From JBDTVS01 sp040007095 (lineage in GTDB: Bacteria > Acidobacteriota > Vicinamibacteria > Vicinamibacterales > CAVVIG01): a DNA stretch of 64,000 nucleotides. The translations under genes were made by a program, and so were the position numbers. The DNA lies in assembly GCA_040007095.1 (NCBI GenBank), contig JBDTVS010000072.1:8343-72342 (forward strand). The letters are read 5' to 3'. The notes under the pieces are model-generated. The model made no database searches. It saw only the letters and a list, made by a program, of their open reading frames with translations, and was not told the DNA's origin. Shown here in pieces: positions 56,155 to 64,000 of the stretch. How positions within the stretch are numbered: the first letter of the stretch is position 1; every line of letters starts with the position of its first letter.

Positions 56155-56775
56155 ATGGACACGGACGCCCACCTCGTGGCTCGCGCTCGGCATGGCGACG
56201 ACGTCGCCTTCGGTCAGCTGGTCCGCCGACATCAGTCCAGTGTGCATCGCGCCGCACGTGCGATCCTCGGATCGGCGGCGGATGCGGAAGACGTCGTCCA
56301 GGAGGCGTGGTTGCAGGCCTACGTGCATCTCGCGCGATTTCAGGAGGCCGCCAGCTTCAAGACGTGGGTTCACGCGATTGTGCGGAATCGCGCGATTGAT
56401 CATCATCGATCGGCGCGCGGCCGACGAGGGCACGCCGGCAGTCACGGGCCAGTGCCCATGCACGTGGAGTTGCGCTCCGATGCCAGATCCCCCGAGGAAC
56501 TCGTGCTAGACACAGAACGCCAGGATCGACTGGCGGCCGCGATCGCGGCGTTACCAGGACGGCTACGGGGACTTCTGGAACTGTGGCACACCGGTCAGCA
56601 CTCATACGAAGAGATGGCGCAGATCGCCGGCCTCCCGATTGGCACGGTCAAGTCGCAGGTCTGGCAAGCACGTCAACGAGTGACTCGCGCGATGACGAAA
56701 CGAGCGAAGGACCGTCTGATCCCAACGTCTCGCGTCTCGTCTCCGGTGGGAGATCCGCACCCGCGCGCGCGTTGA
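56155..56775 (+). CDS. ECF-type RNA polymerase sigma factor
   Basis: Two hundred six residues from ATG 56155. Region 2: VARARHGDDVAFGQLVRRHQ and GSAADAEDVVQEAWLQAY, RFQEAASFKTWVHAIVRNRA. Region 4: LPGRLRGLLELWHTGQHSYE EMAQIAGLPIGTVKSQVWQA with the HTH. The tail to 206 is not part of the family core. No anti-sigma gene with a zinc motif is adjacent; the next gene encodes a DUF697 protein. It may drive the accessory operon beginning at 57.5 kb, as siderophore ECFs do elsewhere, but this is inference. Confidence 0.92.
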   Translation: MDTDAHLVARARHGDDVAFGQLVRRHQSSVHRAARAILGSAADAEDVVQEAWLQAYVHLARFQEAASFKTWVHAIVRNRAIDHHRSARGRRGHAGSHGPVPMHVELRSDARSPEELVLDTERQDRLAAAIAALPGRLRGLLELWHTGQHSYEEMAQIAGLPIGTVKSQVWQARQRVTRAMTKRAKDRLIPTSRVSSPVGDPHPRAR

Positions 56776-56865
56776 CAAACCCCAGGTCATCCGGTACGAT
56801 TCGCTCGCCCCTTCCATGATCCTGCGGATAGCCATTGAGTCCGCTGACGGATCGACCGGAACCGC

Positions 56866-57336
56866 ATGAGCGGCATATCCCCGTCGGACCCTTACCGGCA
56901 CCTGAGGGCCATGGACGTCGTGGTGAAGTACACGGTGCTGTGCGCCCTCGCGTCGCGGATCCCGGCATGGTGGGCCAACAGCGCTTCGGTAACCGGGCTG
57001 CAGCTCAAGATGCTCGCCGAGCTCTCGTCGGTGTACGAGGTCGAGTTCCGGCAAGATTTGGCTGTGCCGATGATCGGATCGCTTGCCGGCGGGGGCTTGA
57101 GCTTCCTCGTGTCGCAGAATCCGCTCGCGATGGCGTTGAAGTTCTCGGTCGCCATGATCCCGGTCGTCGGCATTCCCCTGCGGTTCGCCACGGGACCTGC
57201 GATCATCGGCGGCTATTGCTACATGCTCGGCCGGGCGTTCGTCGATCATTACGAGGCAGGGGGCACGTACCACGACTTCAACCCGGCCAAGCTCCGCGCC
57301 ACGGTCCGCGCTGCGCTGACGCCCGCTCGGGCCTGA
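56866..57336 (+). CDS. DUF697 (YcjF-like) membrane protein
   Basis: One hundred fifty-six residues from ATG 56866. VVVKYTVLCALASRIPAWWA, SVTGLQLKMLAELSSVYEVE, GSLAGGGLSFLVSQNPL and HYEAGGTYHDFNPAKLRA match the DUF697 pattern (two membrane-associated helical hairpins, conserved Q-L-K-M-L and E-S/A-G-G-T). Function unknown. About 90 bases after the sigma factor, same strand. Confidence 0.8.
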   Translation: MSGISPSDPYRHLRAMDVVVKYTVLCALASRIPAWWANSASVTGLQLKMLAELSSVYEVEFRQDLAVPMIGSLAGGGLSFLVSQNPLAMALKFSVAMIPVVGIPLRFATGPAIIGGYCYMLGRAFVDHYEAGGTYHDFNPAKLRATVRAALTPARA

Positions 57337-57338
57337 CC

Positions 57339-57401
57339 GGCTGCTGAAAAACGCCGCCCGAACTGAAAACTCAGAAGGGAGAACTGGCTTTTTCAGCAAC
57401 C
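57339..57401. repeat. 63-bp element with 13-bp imperfect terminal inverted repeats
   Basis: Ends read GGCTGCTGAAAAA (57339-57351) and TTTTTCAGCAACC (57389-57401); their inner 9 bases are perfect reverse complements. It starts 3 bases after the DUF697 stop. Size and ends resemble an IS end or a short MITE-like sequence; a terminator role after the DUF697 gene is the alternative. Confidence 0.5.
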
Positions 57402-57480
57402 TGCTGAGGCCGCGAGCAGCGACTACGCGGTTCGTCGATTTCGTGCAAAGCTAGTGGCGACTCTGCGGAGAGGTTCAACC

Positions 57481-57804
57481 GTGGCCCGATCGAGGAAGAA
57501 GCGCAAAGCATCCCCGTCGACTGACGGCCCGCTGCCCGACGGGCCGCACGATCACGCCTTCGCCAGCTCCGATGCTCCTCCTGACACACTCGAACCGATC
57601 GCACGACCCGCGCCGCCGGCCGACTGGCCGGAGGTACCTCCGACGCCGAATCCGCCGCGCGAGCACCAGCGGTCGGCCAGGGCGCCGCTGCTCGACCTGC
57701 TCGTGACCCCGTTGACGATCGGCGTCGCGGCCCTGCTGCTGCCGATGTCGTGGCTGAGCCGTCGATCCCGGTCCAAACGAGTGGTGCCGCGAGCGGGACG
57801 GTGA
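57481..57804 (+). CDS. Short single-TM protein opening the accessory operon
   Basis: One hundred seven residues. GTG 57481 is favoured over GTG 57454 because GGAGAGG lies 8 bases before it. Basic start (MARSRKKRKASPSTDGPLPD), proline-rich middle, one TM segment (LLVTPLTIGVAALLLPMSWL) and basic end. Unrecognised. Its stop overlaps the next gene's GTG by 3 bases in a GTGA, the same coupling seen further on in the operon. Confidence 0.55.
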   Translation: MARSRKKRKASPSTDGPLPDGPHDHAFASSDAPPDTLEPIARPAPPADWPEVPPTPNPPREHQRSARAPLLDLLVTPLTIGVAALLLPMSWLSRRSRSKRVVPRAGR

Positions 57805-58283
57805 CGAAGTCTCCATTCGCCGTGGGTGTATCGCTCTTTCACCGGTCACGTCCCTCCCGCGTGTATCACGTCGCGCTGGCGATGGCGCTGCTCCTGACCG
57901 TCGGGTGTCGCCAGGAGCGCCTGTGGTATGGCATCCAAGTGCAGTTGGACGGCCGGATCAAGCTCGCGTCGGAGCAGCCGCGCTGCGGCTGCCTCACGGT
58001 GGGCAACACGACCGACGGCGTGCTCCGGCTCCAGTCGGTCCAGGGTGGACAACTGCTCGGGGAGGCGGCGCTGAAACCCAAGGAAATCAGCAGCTTCCGG
58101 TTCGACTGGGCCGGCACCTCAGCGAATGCCTCGTACCTGATCTCGGTGTCTACGCCGGAGGGCCGTTCGCTCGACGCCCGCAAGACGCTGAGCGTCGAGA
58201 CGCATCCGGTCTGGACATTCTGCGACGAGACGCTGTGCGAGTACGGCAGCCTGATGATGAATCTCGGCGATCGCGGGCGCTGA
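57801..58283 (+). CDS. Small lipoprotein, unknown function
   Basis: One hundred sixty residues from GTG 57801 (coupled GTGA to the previous gene). Signal peptide with lipobox LLLTVGC. Mature part has cysteines (RCGCLTV; TFCDETLCEYG) and beta-type sequence. No recognised family. It ends one base before the ABC transporter gene, so it is probably a periplasmic component of the exporter system (inference). Confidence 0.6.
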   Translation: MTKSPFAVGVSLFHRSRPSRVYHVALAMALLLTVGCRQERLWYGIQVQLDGRIKLASEQPRCGCLTVGNTTDGVLRLQSVQGGQLLGEAALKPKEISSFRFDWAGTSANASYLISVSTPEGRSLDARKTLSVETHPVWTFCDETLCEYGSLMMNLGDRGR

Positions 58284-58284
58284 C

Positions 58285-59964
58285 GTGGGCGGCTTCCTGT
58301 CTTCTCCCCTCGTCCGCGTGCTGCATCGAGGGTCCTCGGCATTCGACGGACGCTTCGTCGGGCTGATTGCGCTCGCGGGTATCAGCAACGCGGCCCTGCT
58401 CGCTATCATCAACGCCGGCGCCGAGAACGCGGCCAACCAGGACGTCAACGCCTGGCTGCTGTCGCTCTTCATGCTGGTCATCCTGCTCTACATCAGCACG
58501 CAGCGGCACATCCTGCTGACGTCGATCCGCGAAGTGGAACGGATCCTGGACGGCATCCGGATCACGCTCTCCGACCGGATCCGACGGTCGGGTCTGCTGG
58601 CCGTCGAGCACATCGGCCGCGCCGAGATCTACGCCAGCGTCAATCGCGAAACCGTGACGATCTCCCAGGCCGCCGCGACGATGGTGATCGCGTGCCAGTC
58701 GCTGCTGCTCGTCCTGTTCAGCGTCGGGTACCTGGCGTACCTCTCGGTCACGGCCTTCGTGCTCACCGCGGCATTCACGTCGCTGAGCCTCCTCATGCAC
58801 TTCCGTCGCGCGGCGGAACTGACGCGGTTGCGCGAGGAGTCGATCGCGCAGGAGAACCGGTTCTTCGATTCGCTCACCGACCTGCTGGACGGCTTCAAGG
58901 AAGTGAAGATGAGCGAACCGCGGAGCGAGGATCTGTTCCAGCACCTCCGCGACATCTCGCGGCAGGCCGCCGACATCAAAGTCCGCACCGGCACCGGTTT
59001 CGCCGAGCACTTCATCTTCGCGCAAGCCGCCTTCTACCTGCTCATCGCGGTCATCGTGTTCGTCGTGCCGCGGATGAGCCCGACCTACACGGACGTCATC
59101 ACCAAGGCCACCGCGGCGATCCTCTTCGTCATCGGGCCGCTCGGCGGCGTCGTGAGCTCGATTCCGGCGTTCACCAACGCGAATGCGGCGGCCTTGAACA
59201 TCCTGCGCGTGGAGGAACTGCTGTCGCGGCCGGAAGCCCAGGAGCCCGCCGGGCTCGTCCTGCCAGCCCCGGCGCCGTTCCAGGTTCTCAGCGTCCGGGA
59301 CGTGACATTCCAGTACGCCGACAAGGGCGGACCGGCGTTCACGGTCGGACCGCTATCGCTCGACATCCGCCGCGGCGAAACGACGTTCGTGGTCGGCGGC
59401 AACGGCAGCGGCAAGTCCACCTTCATCAAGCTGCTCACCGGCCTGTATCACCCGCAGTCCGGCGTCATCAGCATCGACGGATCGCCGGTCACGCAGGAAA
59501 CACTCGCGCCGTATCGCTCGCACTTCGGGACGATCTTCTCCGACTATCACTTGTTCGAGCGCCTCTACGGTCTGCGCAACGTGGACTCCGTCCGCGTGCA
59601 GGAACTGCTCGTGCTGATGGACCTGGATCGGAAGACTGCTTTCGATGGGACCCGCTTCACCAATCTCGATCTGTCCAGCGGCCAGCGCAAGCGGCTCGCG
59701 CTTCTCGTCACGCTGCTCGAAGACCGACCGATTGTCGTGCTCGACGAGTGGGCCGCCGATCAGGATCCGGTGTTCCGGCGGTTCTTCTACGAACGGATTC
59801 TGGACGATCTCAAAAAGCGCGGCAAGACGATCGTCGCGGTCACCCACGACGACAAGTACTTCTCCGTGGCCGATCGTATCCTGAGGATGGATTTCGGCCA
59901 GATCGTGCCCCACGATGCGGCGGCCGCCAGGGTCATCGCTGGTGGAGGAAGGAAACAAGCGTGA
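58285..59964 (+). CDS. ABC exporter, cyclic-peptide type (SyrD/PvdE-like)
   Basis: Five hundred fifty-nine residues from GTG 58285. A six-TM permease domain (VGLIALAGISNAALLAIIN, SVGYLAYLSVTAFVLTAAF, FVIGPLGGVVSSIPAF) is fused to an ATPase domain: Walker A GGNGSGKSTF (about 371-380), signature LSSGQRKRLALL (about 462), Walker B PIVVLDEWAADQDP. The DEW-x-A-D-Q-D-P and THDDKYFSVADRI endings are typical of the SyrD/PvdE half-transporter family that exports non-ribosomal lipopeptides or siderophore precursors. Its stop overlaps the SPFH gene start (GTGA). Confidence 0.9.
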   Translation: MGGFLSSPLVRVLHRGSSAFDGRFVGLIALAGISNAALLAIINAGAENAANQDVNAWLLSLFMLVILLYISTQRHILLTSIREVERILDGIRITLSDRIRRSGLLAVEHIGRAEIYASVNRETVTISQAAATMVIACQSLLLVLFSVGYLAYLSVTAFVLTAAFTSLSLLMHFRRAAELTRLREESIAQENRFFDSLTDLLDGFKEVKMSEPRSEDLFQHLRDISRQAADIKVRTGTGFAEHFIFAQAAFYLLIAVIVFVVPRMSPTYTDVITKATAAILFVIGPLGGVVSSIPAFTNANAAALNILRVEELLSRPEAQEPAGLVLPAPAPFQVLSVRDVTFQYADKGGPAFTVGPLSLDIRRGETTFVVGGNGSGKSTFIKLLTGLYHPQSGVISIDGSPVTQETLAPYRSHFGTIFSDYHLFERLYGLRNVDSVRVQELLVLMDLDRKTAFDGTRFTNLDLSSGQRKRLALLVTLLEDRPIVVLDEWAADQDPVFRRFFYERILDDLKKRGKTIVAVTHDDKYFSVADRILRMDFGQIVPHDAAAARVIAGGGRKQA

Positions 59965-61181
59965 ACGAAAATCGCGAGCCGCGGCGACGCCGGCTGATTC
60001 GACTGCGTGCGTGGATCGCGCGTCGCGAGCTGAGCGTGGTCATCACGACGCTGATGTTCTTGATCGTGCTGGCCTTCTTCTGGGGAAACATCGTGATCTC
60101 GATCCGATCAGGCGAGGAGGGCGTGCTGTGGTCGCGTCTCTTCGGCACGATGATCGAACGCATCTACCTGGAGGGCACGCACCTGGTGCTCCCGTGGAAC
60201 GTGATGACGATCTACAACGTCCGCTACCAGCACGTGGACCGGCGGTTCCTGGTCCTCTCGCGGGACGGCCTCGAAATCACCGTCGACGTCACGATCCGGT
60301 TCAAGCCGATGGACAAGCAGGTGCCCAAGCTGCACCAGCTGGTCGGCCCCTCGTACGTGGACACGATCGTGAGCCCGGAGGTCAATACCGCCGTCCGTAC
60401 CGTGATCGGACGATTCCGCCCCGACGAGCTCTACGCGGCGGCCGTCGACGAGATCCAGGCCGACATCGTCAACCTGGCGCGACGCGAGGTGCGCAATCGC
60501 TACGTGGACATCGACAAGGTGCTGCTGCGCGTCATCGTCCTGCCCCCGACCGTCGCCAACGCGATTCAGCGAAAGCTCGAACAGGAGCAGCTCTCACTCG
60601 AGATGCAGTATCGACTCTCGCGCGAGCGCCAGGAAGCCGACCGCAAGCGGATCGAATCCGAAGGCATCCGCGACTACCAGAATACGGTGAGGTCGTCGCT
60701 GACGCCTGAACTGCTGCAGTTCAAGGGCATCGAAGCGACGCTGGACCTCGCGAAGTCCAACAATGCCAAGGTGGTGATCGTCGGCGGCGGCCGGGGCGGT
60801 CTGCCGCTGATCCTGAATGCGGATTCCGCCATCACGACGCCGGCCCGCGTGGCCGACGCAATCGGCTTGTCCACGCCTGGGGCCCGCGCCGCGCTCGAGA
60901 GTCGCGGCACTCCTGCACCGCCCGAGAATGCCACACCGGTGTTGCCGCCGGCCAACGAACCGACGGCGCGGCGGCCGAGCGATGCGTTCGTTGAAGAGCT
61001 CGACAAGGAAGTGCAGACGGCCCGGTTTCCCGGGCAGGGCTCTGCCGGCGACGCGATCACCGACACCGCGTCCGCTCGCTCCCCCGCGCAGCCGACGCCG
61101 GAGCCGGGCGTGGGAGCGCGGCCGCGAGTGGCGCCGAACGCCGCAAACCCACCGCGCCGCCCCGCGGCGACGCCCCGGTAG
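59961..61181 (+). CDS. SPFH/Band-7 (prohibitin-like) membrane protein
   Basis: Four hundred six residues from GTG 59961. One TM segment near 25-47 (LSVVITTLMFLIVLAFFWGN), then a Band-7 domain: VQIGSGEEGVLWSRLFG-like start (here ISIRSGEEGVLWSRLFGTM), VDRRFLVLSRDGLEITVDVT, VRTVIGRFRPDELYA, a helix with heptads (QEADRKRIESEGIRDYQNTV) and a proline-rich tail of about 110 residues. SPFH proteins scaffold membranes and often regulate proteases or transporters. Finding one between an exporter and MbtH is unusual. Confidence 0.9.
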   Translation: MNENREPRRRRLIRLRAWIARRELSVVITTLMFLIVLAFFWGNIVISIRSGEEGVLWSRLFGTMIERIYLEGTHLVLPWNVMTIYNVRYQHVDRRFLVLSRDGLEITVDVTIRFKPMDKQVPKLHQLVGPSYVDTIVSPEVNTAVRTVIGRFRPDELYAAAVDEIQADIVNLARREVRNRYVDIDKVLLRVIVLPPTVANAIQRKLEQEQLSLEMQYRLSRERQEADRKRIESEGIRDYQNTVRSSLTPELLQFKGIEATLDLAKSNNAKVVIVGGGRGGLPLILNADSAITTPARVADAIGLSTPGARAALESRGTPAPPENATPVLPPANEPTARRPSDAFVEELDKEVQTARFPGQGSAGDAITDTASARSPAQPTPEPGVGARPRVAPNAANPPRRPAATPR

Positions 61182-61274
61182 AATGCCGGTCGCGACCCTC
61201 TTTGCGCCGGTTCGGATCGTTGTGGTACGTTCCGACGCGGGGTTCGCCCAATTCGATCGATTCGAGGACAACTC

Positions 61275-61523
61275 ATGGCATCCGACGATCAAGATTCCAC
61301 TATCTACCGCGTGGTCGTGAACCACGAAGAGCAGTACTCCATCTGGCCCGAGTACAAGGACATTCCCCTCGGCTGGCGAGACGTCGGTCGCTCCGGTCCA
61401 AAGGACGAGTGCCTGGCCTATATCAAAGACGTCTGGACCGACATGCGTCCACTCAGCCTCCGCAAGAAGATGGAAGCCGATGCGCGCACGGCCGCAGCCG
61501 GAGGAGACAAGACGGGCTCGTGA
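61275..61523 (+). CDS. mbtH: MbtH-family NRPS chaperone
   Basis: Eighty-two residues from ATG 61275. YRVVVNHEEQYSIWPEYKDI PLGW, CLAYIKDVWTDMRPLSLR: the N-x-E-x-Q-Y-S-x-W-P motif and the two later Trp-containing motifs define MbtH proteins, which bind and activate NRPS adenylation domains. C-terminal tail of about 17 residues is extra. Its stop overlaps the thioesterase GTG by 3 bases. Confidence 0.93.
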   Translation: MASDDQDSTIYRVVVNHEEQYSIWPEYKDIPLGWRDVGRSGPKDECLAYIKDVWTDMRPLSLRKKMEADARTAAAGGDKTGS

Positions 61524-62269
61524 GAGTCGGCGTCCCGAGCCCCTGGTTCGTCGTTCCCGCGCCGCGTCCCGACGCCGCGCACCGTCTGTTCTGTCTTCCG
61601 TTTGCTGGAGCCGGGGCTTCGACCTACGTGCAGTGGGCCGGCGCGCTCCGCGATCGGTCGGTCGAGGTTTCCGCCGTCCAGTTGCCTGGACGGGAGAATC
61701 GCCTGGGGGAACCGGCCTTCACGCGGATCGCACCGCTCGTGGCCGCCCTGGTCGACGCGCTCGAGCCGCTGCTGGACATCCCTTACAGCGTCTTCGGCCA
61801 CAGCATGGGCACGCTGGTCGCGTTCGAGACCACGCGCGCGCTGCGCGCGCGGGGCCTGCCCCAGCCGCGTCAGCTCTTCCTCTCGGGCGCGCTTCCGCCG
61901 CAGGTTCCTCGCGATCTCGAACCGATGGCCCACCTCGACGATCGCGCGTTCCTGCAGGAAGTCGTGCAGCGCTACGGCGGCATCCCGCCCGCCGTCCTTG
62001 CGCACGAGGAGTTGCTCGCCATCGTCCTGCCGATTCTCAGGGCCGACATCTCGCTGCTCGAAGATTATGAGTTTCGGGAGGACGCGCCGCTGACCTGTCC
62101 GATCCGGGCGTATGCGGGCCGCGAGGACGAGCGCGTCGACGAGCCGCGGCTCCGACGGTGGCAGGAGCTCACGTCCGGCGTCTTCTCCGCAACCATGTTC
62201 CCCGGCGGCCACTTCTACCTGCAGTCGCAACGACAGGCGCTGCTCGCAGCCGTAAAAGAGCACCTGTAG
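61520..62269 (+). CDS. Type II thioesterase (NRPS/PKS proofreading)
   Basis: Two hundred forty-nine residues from GTG 61520. RLFCLPFAGAGASTYVQWAG, VSAVQLPGRENRLGEP, catalytic GHSMG with S95, RELYLSG-like LFLSGALPPQ, and H231 in FPGGHFYLQSQ; an Asp between them closes the triad. Removes wrongly loaded acyl groups from carrier proteins. Together with MbtH and the cyclic-peptide exporter it points to a peptide-assembly pathway whose synthetases lie outside the window or elsewhere. Confidence 0.92.
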   Translation: MRVGVPSPWFVVPAPRPDAAHRLFCLPFAGAGASTYVQWAGALRDRSVEVSAVQLPGRENRLGEPAFTRIAPLVAALVDALEPLLDIPYSVFGHSMGTLVAFETTRALRARGLPQPRQLFLSGALPPQVPRDLEPMAHLDDRAFLQEVVQRYGGIPPAVLAHEELLAIVLPILRADISLLEDYEFREDAPLTCPIRAYAGREDERVDEPRLRRWQELTSGVFSATMFPGGHFYLQSQRQALLAAVKEHL

Positions 62270-62552
62270 TTTCCCGCACCTTCACGCGCTTTCATGAGGC
62301 CGTCGCCCCGACCAACTCGCGTCGATCGACCGATTGCCCGTGACCACCCTCGATATCTTGAAAATGGCATTCCGGTTCAAGGTGGAGAAGTTACCAACTT
62401 GTAGAATGCAACAGGGCACCGGAACACTGCAAGTGATTCAGCCCAGCATCTGGACACACTTGACAACCGAAGTCATTCAACGTCGGCGCTGAGCCGCGGC
62501 GCTCGCGTTGACTGTCGGCGCCGACGGCTCCAGCGCGTGTTGGGCCGTGTTG

Positions 62553-62843
62553 TCAGGCTCTGTCCACCCAATACGCGGGCCGGCGCTTGAGATTCATGAC
62601 GGCGAGAATCCGCACGTGTTCGGCGCTGACCCGGTAGAGCAGCCCATACGGAAATCGACGTAGTAGCCGTCGGCGGATTGCTCTGGTGACGAACGGACTC
62701 GCCTCCGGATGCTGGAGAATGGCGACGGTGCAACGCTCCACCTCTGCCACAAAGGCTACGCCCAACCCGGGGCTTTCGCGTTCATAGTACTGCGCTGCCT
62801 CGTTCAACTCGACCTTCGCCAGGTCGTGGAAGGAGGCAATCAT
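62553..62843 (-). CDS. parE: RelE/ParE-type toxin
   Basis: Ninety-six residues. MIASFHDLAKVELNEAAQYY ERESPGLG, VERCTVAILQHPEASP, RRFPYGLLYRVSAEHVRILA and NLKRRPAYW follow the ParE/RelE fold with the conserved A-x-x-Y/F-Y-E, P and R/K-R-F-P-Y blocks. ATG 62843 touches the antitoxin stop. Targets gyrase or ribosome-bound mRNA in the family; not decidable here. Confidence 0.88.
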   Translation of the reverse strand: MIASFHDLAKVELNEAAQYYERESPGLGVAFVAEVERCTVAILQHPEASPFVTRAIRRRLLRRFPYGLLYRVSAEHVRILAVMNLKRRPAYWVDRA

Positions 62844-63068
62844 CTACCGGAGCCGCGACCGCGCGTCCCGAAACACGTCCTCTGCCGGTTGCCCGCCCGT
62901 ACTTGCGGCGTCCCATGCCTCGTCTCGACGCTCGGCCTCTTCGCCCCACAGGCGCAGGTTCTCTTGGTCGGTAAGCGTTTCAAGGCTTTCCAACAGCTTC
63001 GCGGCCAGACGCGCCCGGACCGTGGGTTCCAGTTTTAGCGCCGCCGCTTCGAACTCGTCGATGTTCAT
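62844..63068 (-). CDS. Addiction-module antitoxin paired with ParE
   Basis: Seventy-four residues from ATG 63068. IDEFEAAALKLEPTVRARLA AKLLESLE and NLRLWGEEAERRDEAWD match the small 'addiction module component' antitoxins that precede ParE toxins. Its stop is directly followed by the toxin start. Antitoxin first, both intact. Confidence 0.85.
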   Translation of the reverse strand: MNIDEFEAAALKLEPTVRARLAAKLLESLETLTDQENLRLWGEEAERRDEAWDAASTGGQPAEDVFRDARSRLR

Positions 63069-63188
63069 GACTTGAATTCTACGCCCGGCCGCTGGCCATG
63101 TTCGATCGAATCCTTCCCAGGGCGACCTCGGCCGCTGGCACGATTTGAACAGATCGGCAAACGCGTCGGCTCCATTCGGTGTTGGGCG

Positions 63189-63917
63189 CTACGTTGTAAG
63201 GTTCCTGATCGTGAGTTCGCCGAGCATTCCAGCGAGGAGCTTTCTGTAAACCTCGGCACCTGGAGATTGCTCTCTCTCTGATGGTGAACTTCTTCGCAAG
63301 AATGCGGCAAGACGGTCATAGTTCAGGAACGAAACGCGCATGTTCTGAACAATCTGGTTGAATCGATCCTGATTTGACCGAAAGCGAACTGGTTGCTTGC
63401 GCAAGAACTCCGCCAAATCCGCTTCGGCGATCGCATTGCTGAGGTCGCTCAGTGTTTCAAACCGAGCTTGCCATAGAGTGTCAAACCGGCCGGGACCCAG
63501 AAGCGCTAGGTAGTGGGACCGTGGCATGCCGACGCGCATTTCGACTGCCAGCCCAAGCAGCGCGTACTTCAGCACTTGGGTAACGCTGCTCTTGGAGCCG
63601 ACCTTCATTTCCAACGAAACGACATCGACTTCGGACACGAATGCCAAGTCAGGTTGCATCGAATTGACAAGTTCCAACTCGAGTTCTGCGGCACGTCCGA
63701 ACATCTCGAGCCGCCCAGTGAAAGGCTGGGCAAAGAGCTCAGCAAAGAGGTCATTGCGAAAAGAATCGGGCGCGAGCAGGAAAAACTGGGCGATATTGTG
63801 ATTGAGGGTAACCTCCATACGGCGGAGCCGCCTCTTCACCTTCTCAAGCGTATTGAGCTCGGCAACCGGATTCGTTTTCCGACCGAGGTGTTGAGGCTCC
63901 CAGTACAGAAATTCCAA
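63189..63917 (-). CDS. PD-(D/E)XK nuclease-like protein, unknown family
   Basis: Two hundred forty-two residues, ATG 63917. A helical first third (EKVKRRLRRMEVTLNHNIA) is followed by PDLAFVSEVDVVSLEMKVG: P89-D90 and E103-x-K105 fit the PD-(D/E)XK catalytic core, and Q114-x-x-x-Y118 (QVLKYAL) fits the following motif seen in RecB/AddB-like members. C-terminal helical region to the stop. It could be a defence-type or repair nuclease; without a partner gene in view this is open. Located just upstream of the ParDE antitoxin on the same strand, 120 bases away. Confidence 0.6.
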   Translation of the reverse strand: MEFLYWEPQHLGRKTNPVAELNTLEKVKRRLRRMEVTLNHNIAQFFLLAPDSFRNDLFAELFAQPFTGRLEMFGRAAELELELVNSMQPDLAFVSEVDVVSLEMKVGSKSSVTQVLKYALLGLAVEMRVGMPRSHYLALLGPGRFDTLWQARFETLSDLSNAIAEADLAEFLRKQPVRFRSNQDRFNQIVQNMRVSFLNYDRLAAFLRRSSPSEREQSPGAEVYRKLLAGMLGELTIRNLTT

Positions 63918-64000
63918 CGCCTCATAATAACTGTCAATCCAACTTAGGCAGTGGAAATAAATTAAGTACCAATATCTCGTAGAGTGTACTACGCTGCCTG

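Noticed and set aside
57750..57800. An ATG start for the small lipoprotein at 57750
   Set aside because: GTG 57801 is coupled to the preceding stop in a GTGA and puts the lipobox at the normal distance from the N-terminus.

Overview
The window reads as one piece of a high-GC bacterial chromosome, most likely an acidobacterium of the Vicinamibacteria type. This is inferred from several outer-membrane receptors that begin with a carboxypeptidase-regulatory-like domain and end in a TonB-type barrel, a zinc-ribbon PknB-type kinase with a periplasmic TPR tail, a PD40 propeller lipoprotein, and dense type II toxin-antitoxin genes. No rRNA gene, complete tRNA or CRISPR array was seen.

Layout. 1-7.3 kb (minus strand) is a decaying array of TonB-type receptors: one good gene cut by the window edge, a C-terminal scrap, and two broken, apparently fused paralogs. 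7.8-10.9 kb is a graveyard (EamA transporter, transposase, integrase C-terminus next to the 3' half of a tRNA-Lys, sugar dehydrogenase scraps) with an intact DUF104/VapC pair. 11-14 kb is another receptor with one frameshift. 14.2-18.1 kb has a YtxH-like gene, a small zinc ribbon, transposase-like and P-type ATPase scraps, and ftsH. 18.3-27.5 kb is a signalling block: a Ser/Thr kinase, a secreted metzincin-like protein with a hexapeptide repeat tract, and an FHA-PP2C phosphatase / STAS / HATPase partner-switching operon.

28.4-36.5 kb is the most striking part. Two convergent operons pair Kai clock-type proteins with cyclic-di-GMP enzymes: HTH, double-domain KaiC-like ATPase and GGDEF-EAL on the plus strand; KaiC, KaiB and PAS-GGDEF-EAL on the minus strand, with 4-nt overlaps at three of the junctions. 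No KaiA was seen. This suggests a Kai-type switch or timer feeding c-di-GMP.

36.7-46.5 kb is accessory: a shortened YjbR-like gene, DedA, a Fic protein with phased repeats upstream, MazEF, a PD40 lipoprotein, a thioredoxin-fold gene broken in a G8 run, and small hypotheticals. 46.6-57.3 kb holds an intact TonB-type receptor, a frameshifted Old Yellow Enzyme, a YciE/F ferritin-like protein, the C-terminal part of a large-subunit catalase, a VOC protein, an M28 peptidase, an ECF sigma factor and a DUF697 membrane protein. 57.5-62.3 kb is a tightly coupled operon of NRPS accessory functions (cyclic-peptide-type ABC exporter, SPFH protein, MbtH, type II thioesterase) with no NRPS in view. The end holds a ParDE pair and a PD-(D/E)XK-like protein.

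A caution for the whole window: at least six otherwise well-conserved genes are broken by single-base shifts, several in or next to short homopolymers. Some 'pseudogenes' may therefore be sequence errors, whereas the mosaic scraps are real decay. All family names come from motifs read by eye; no search was run.
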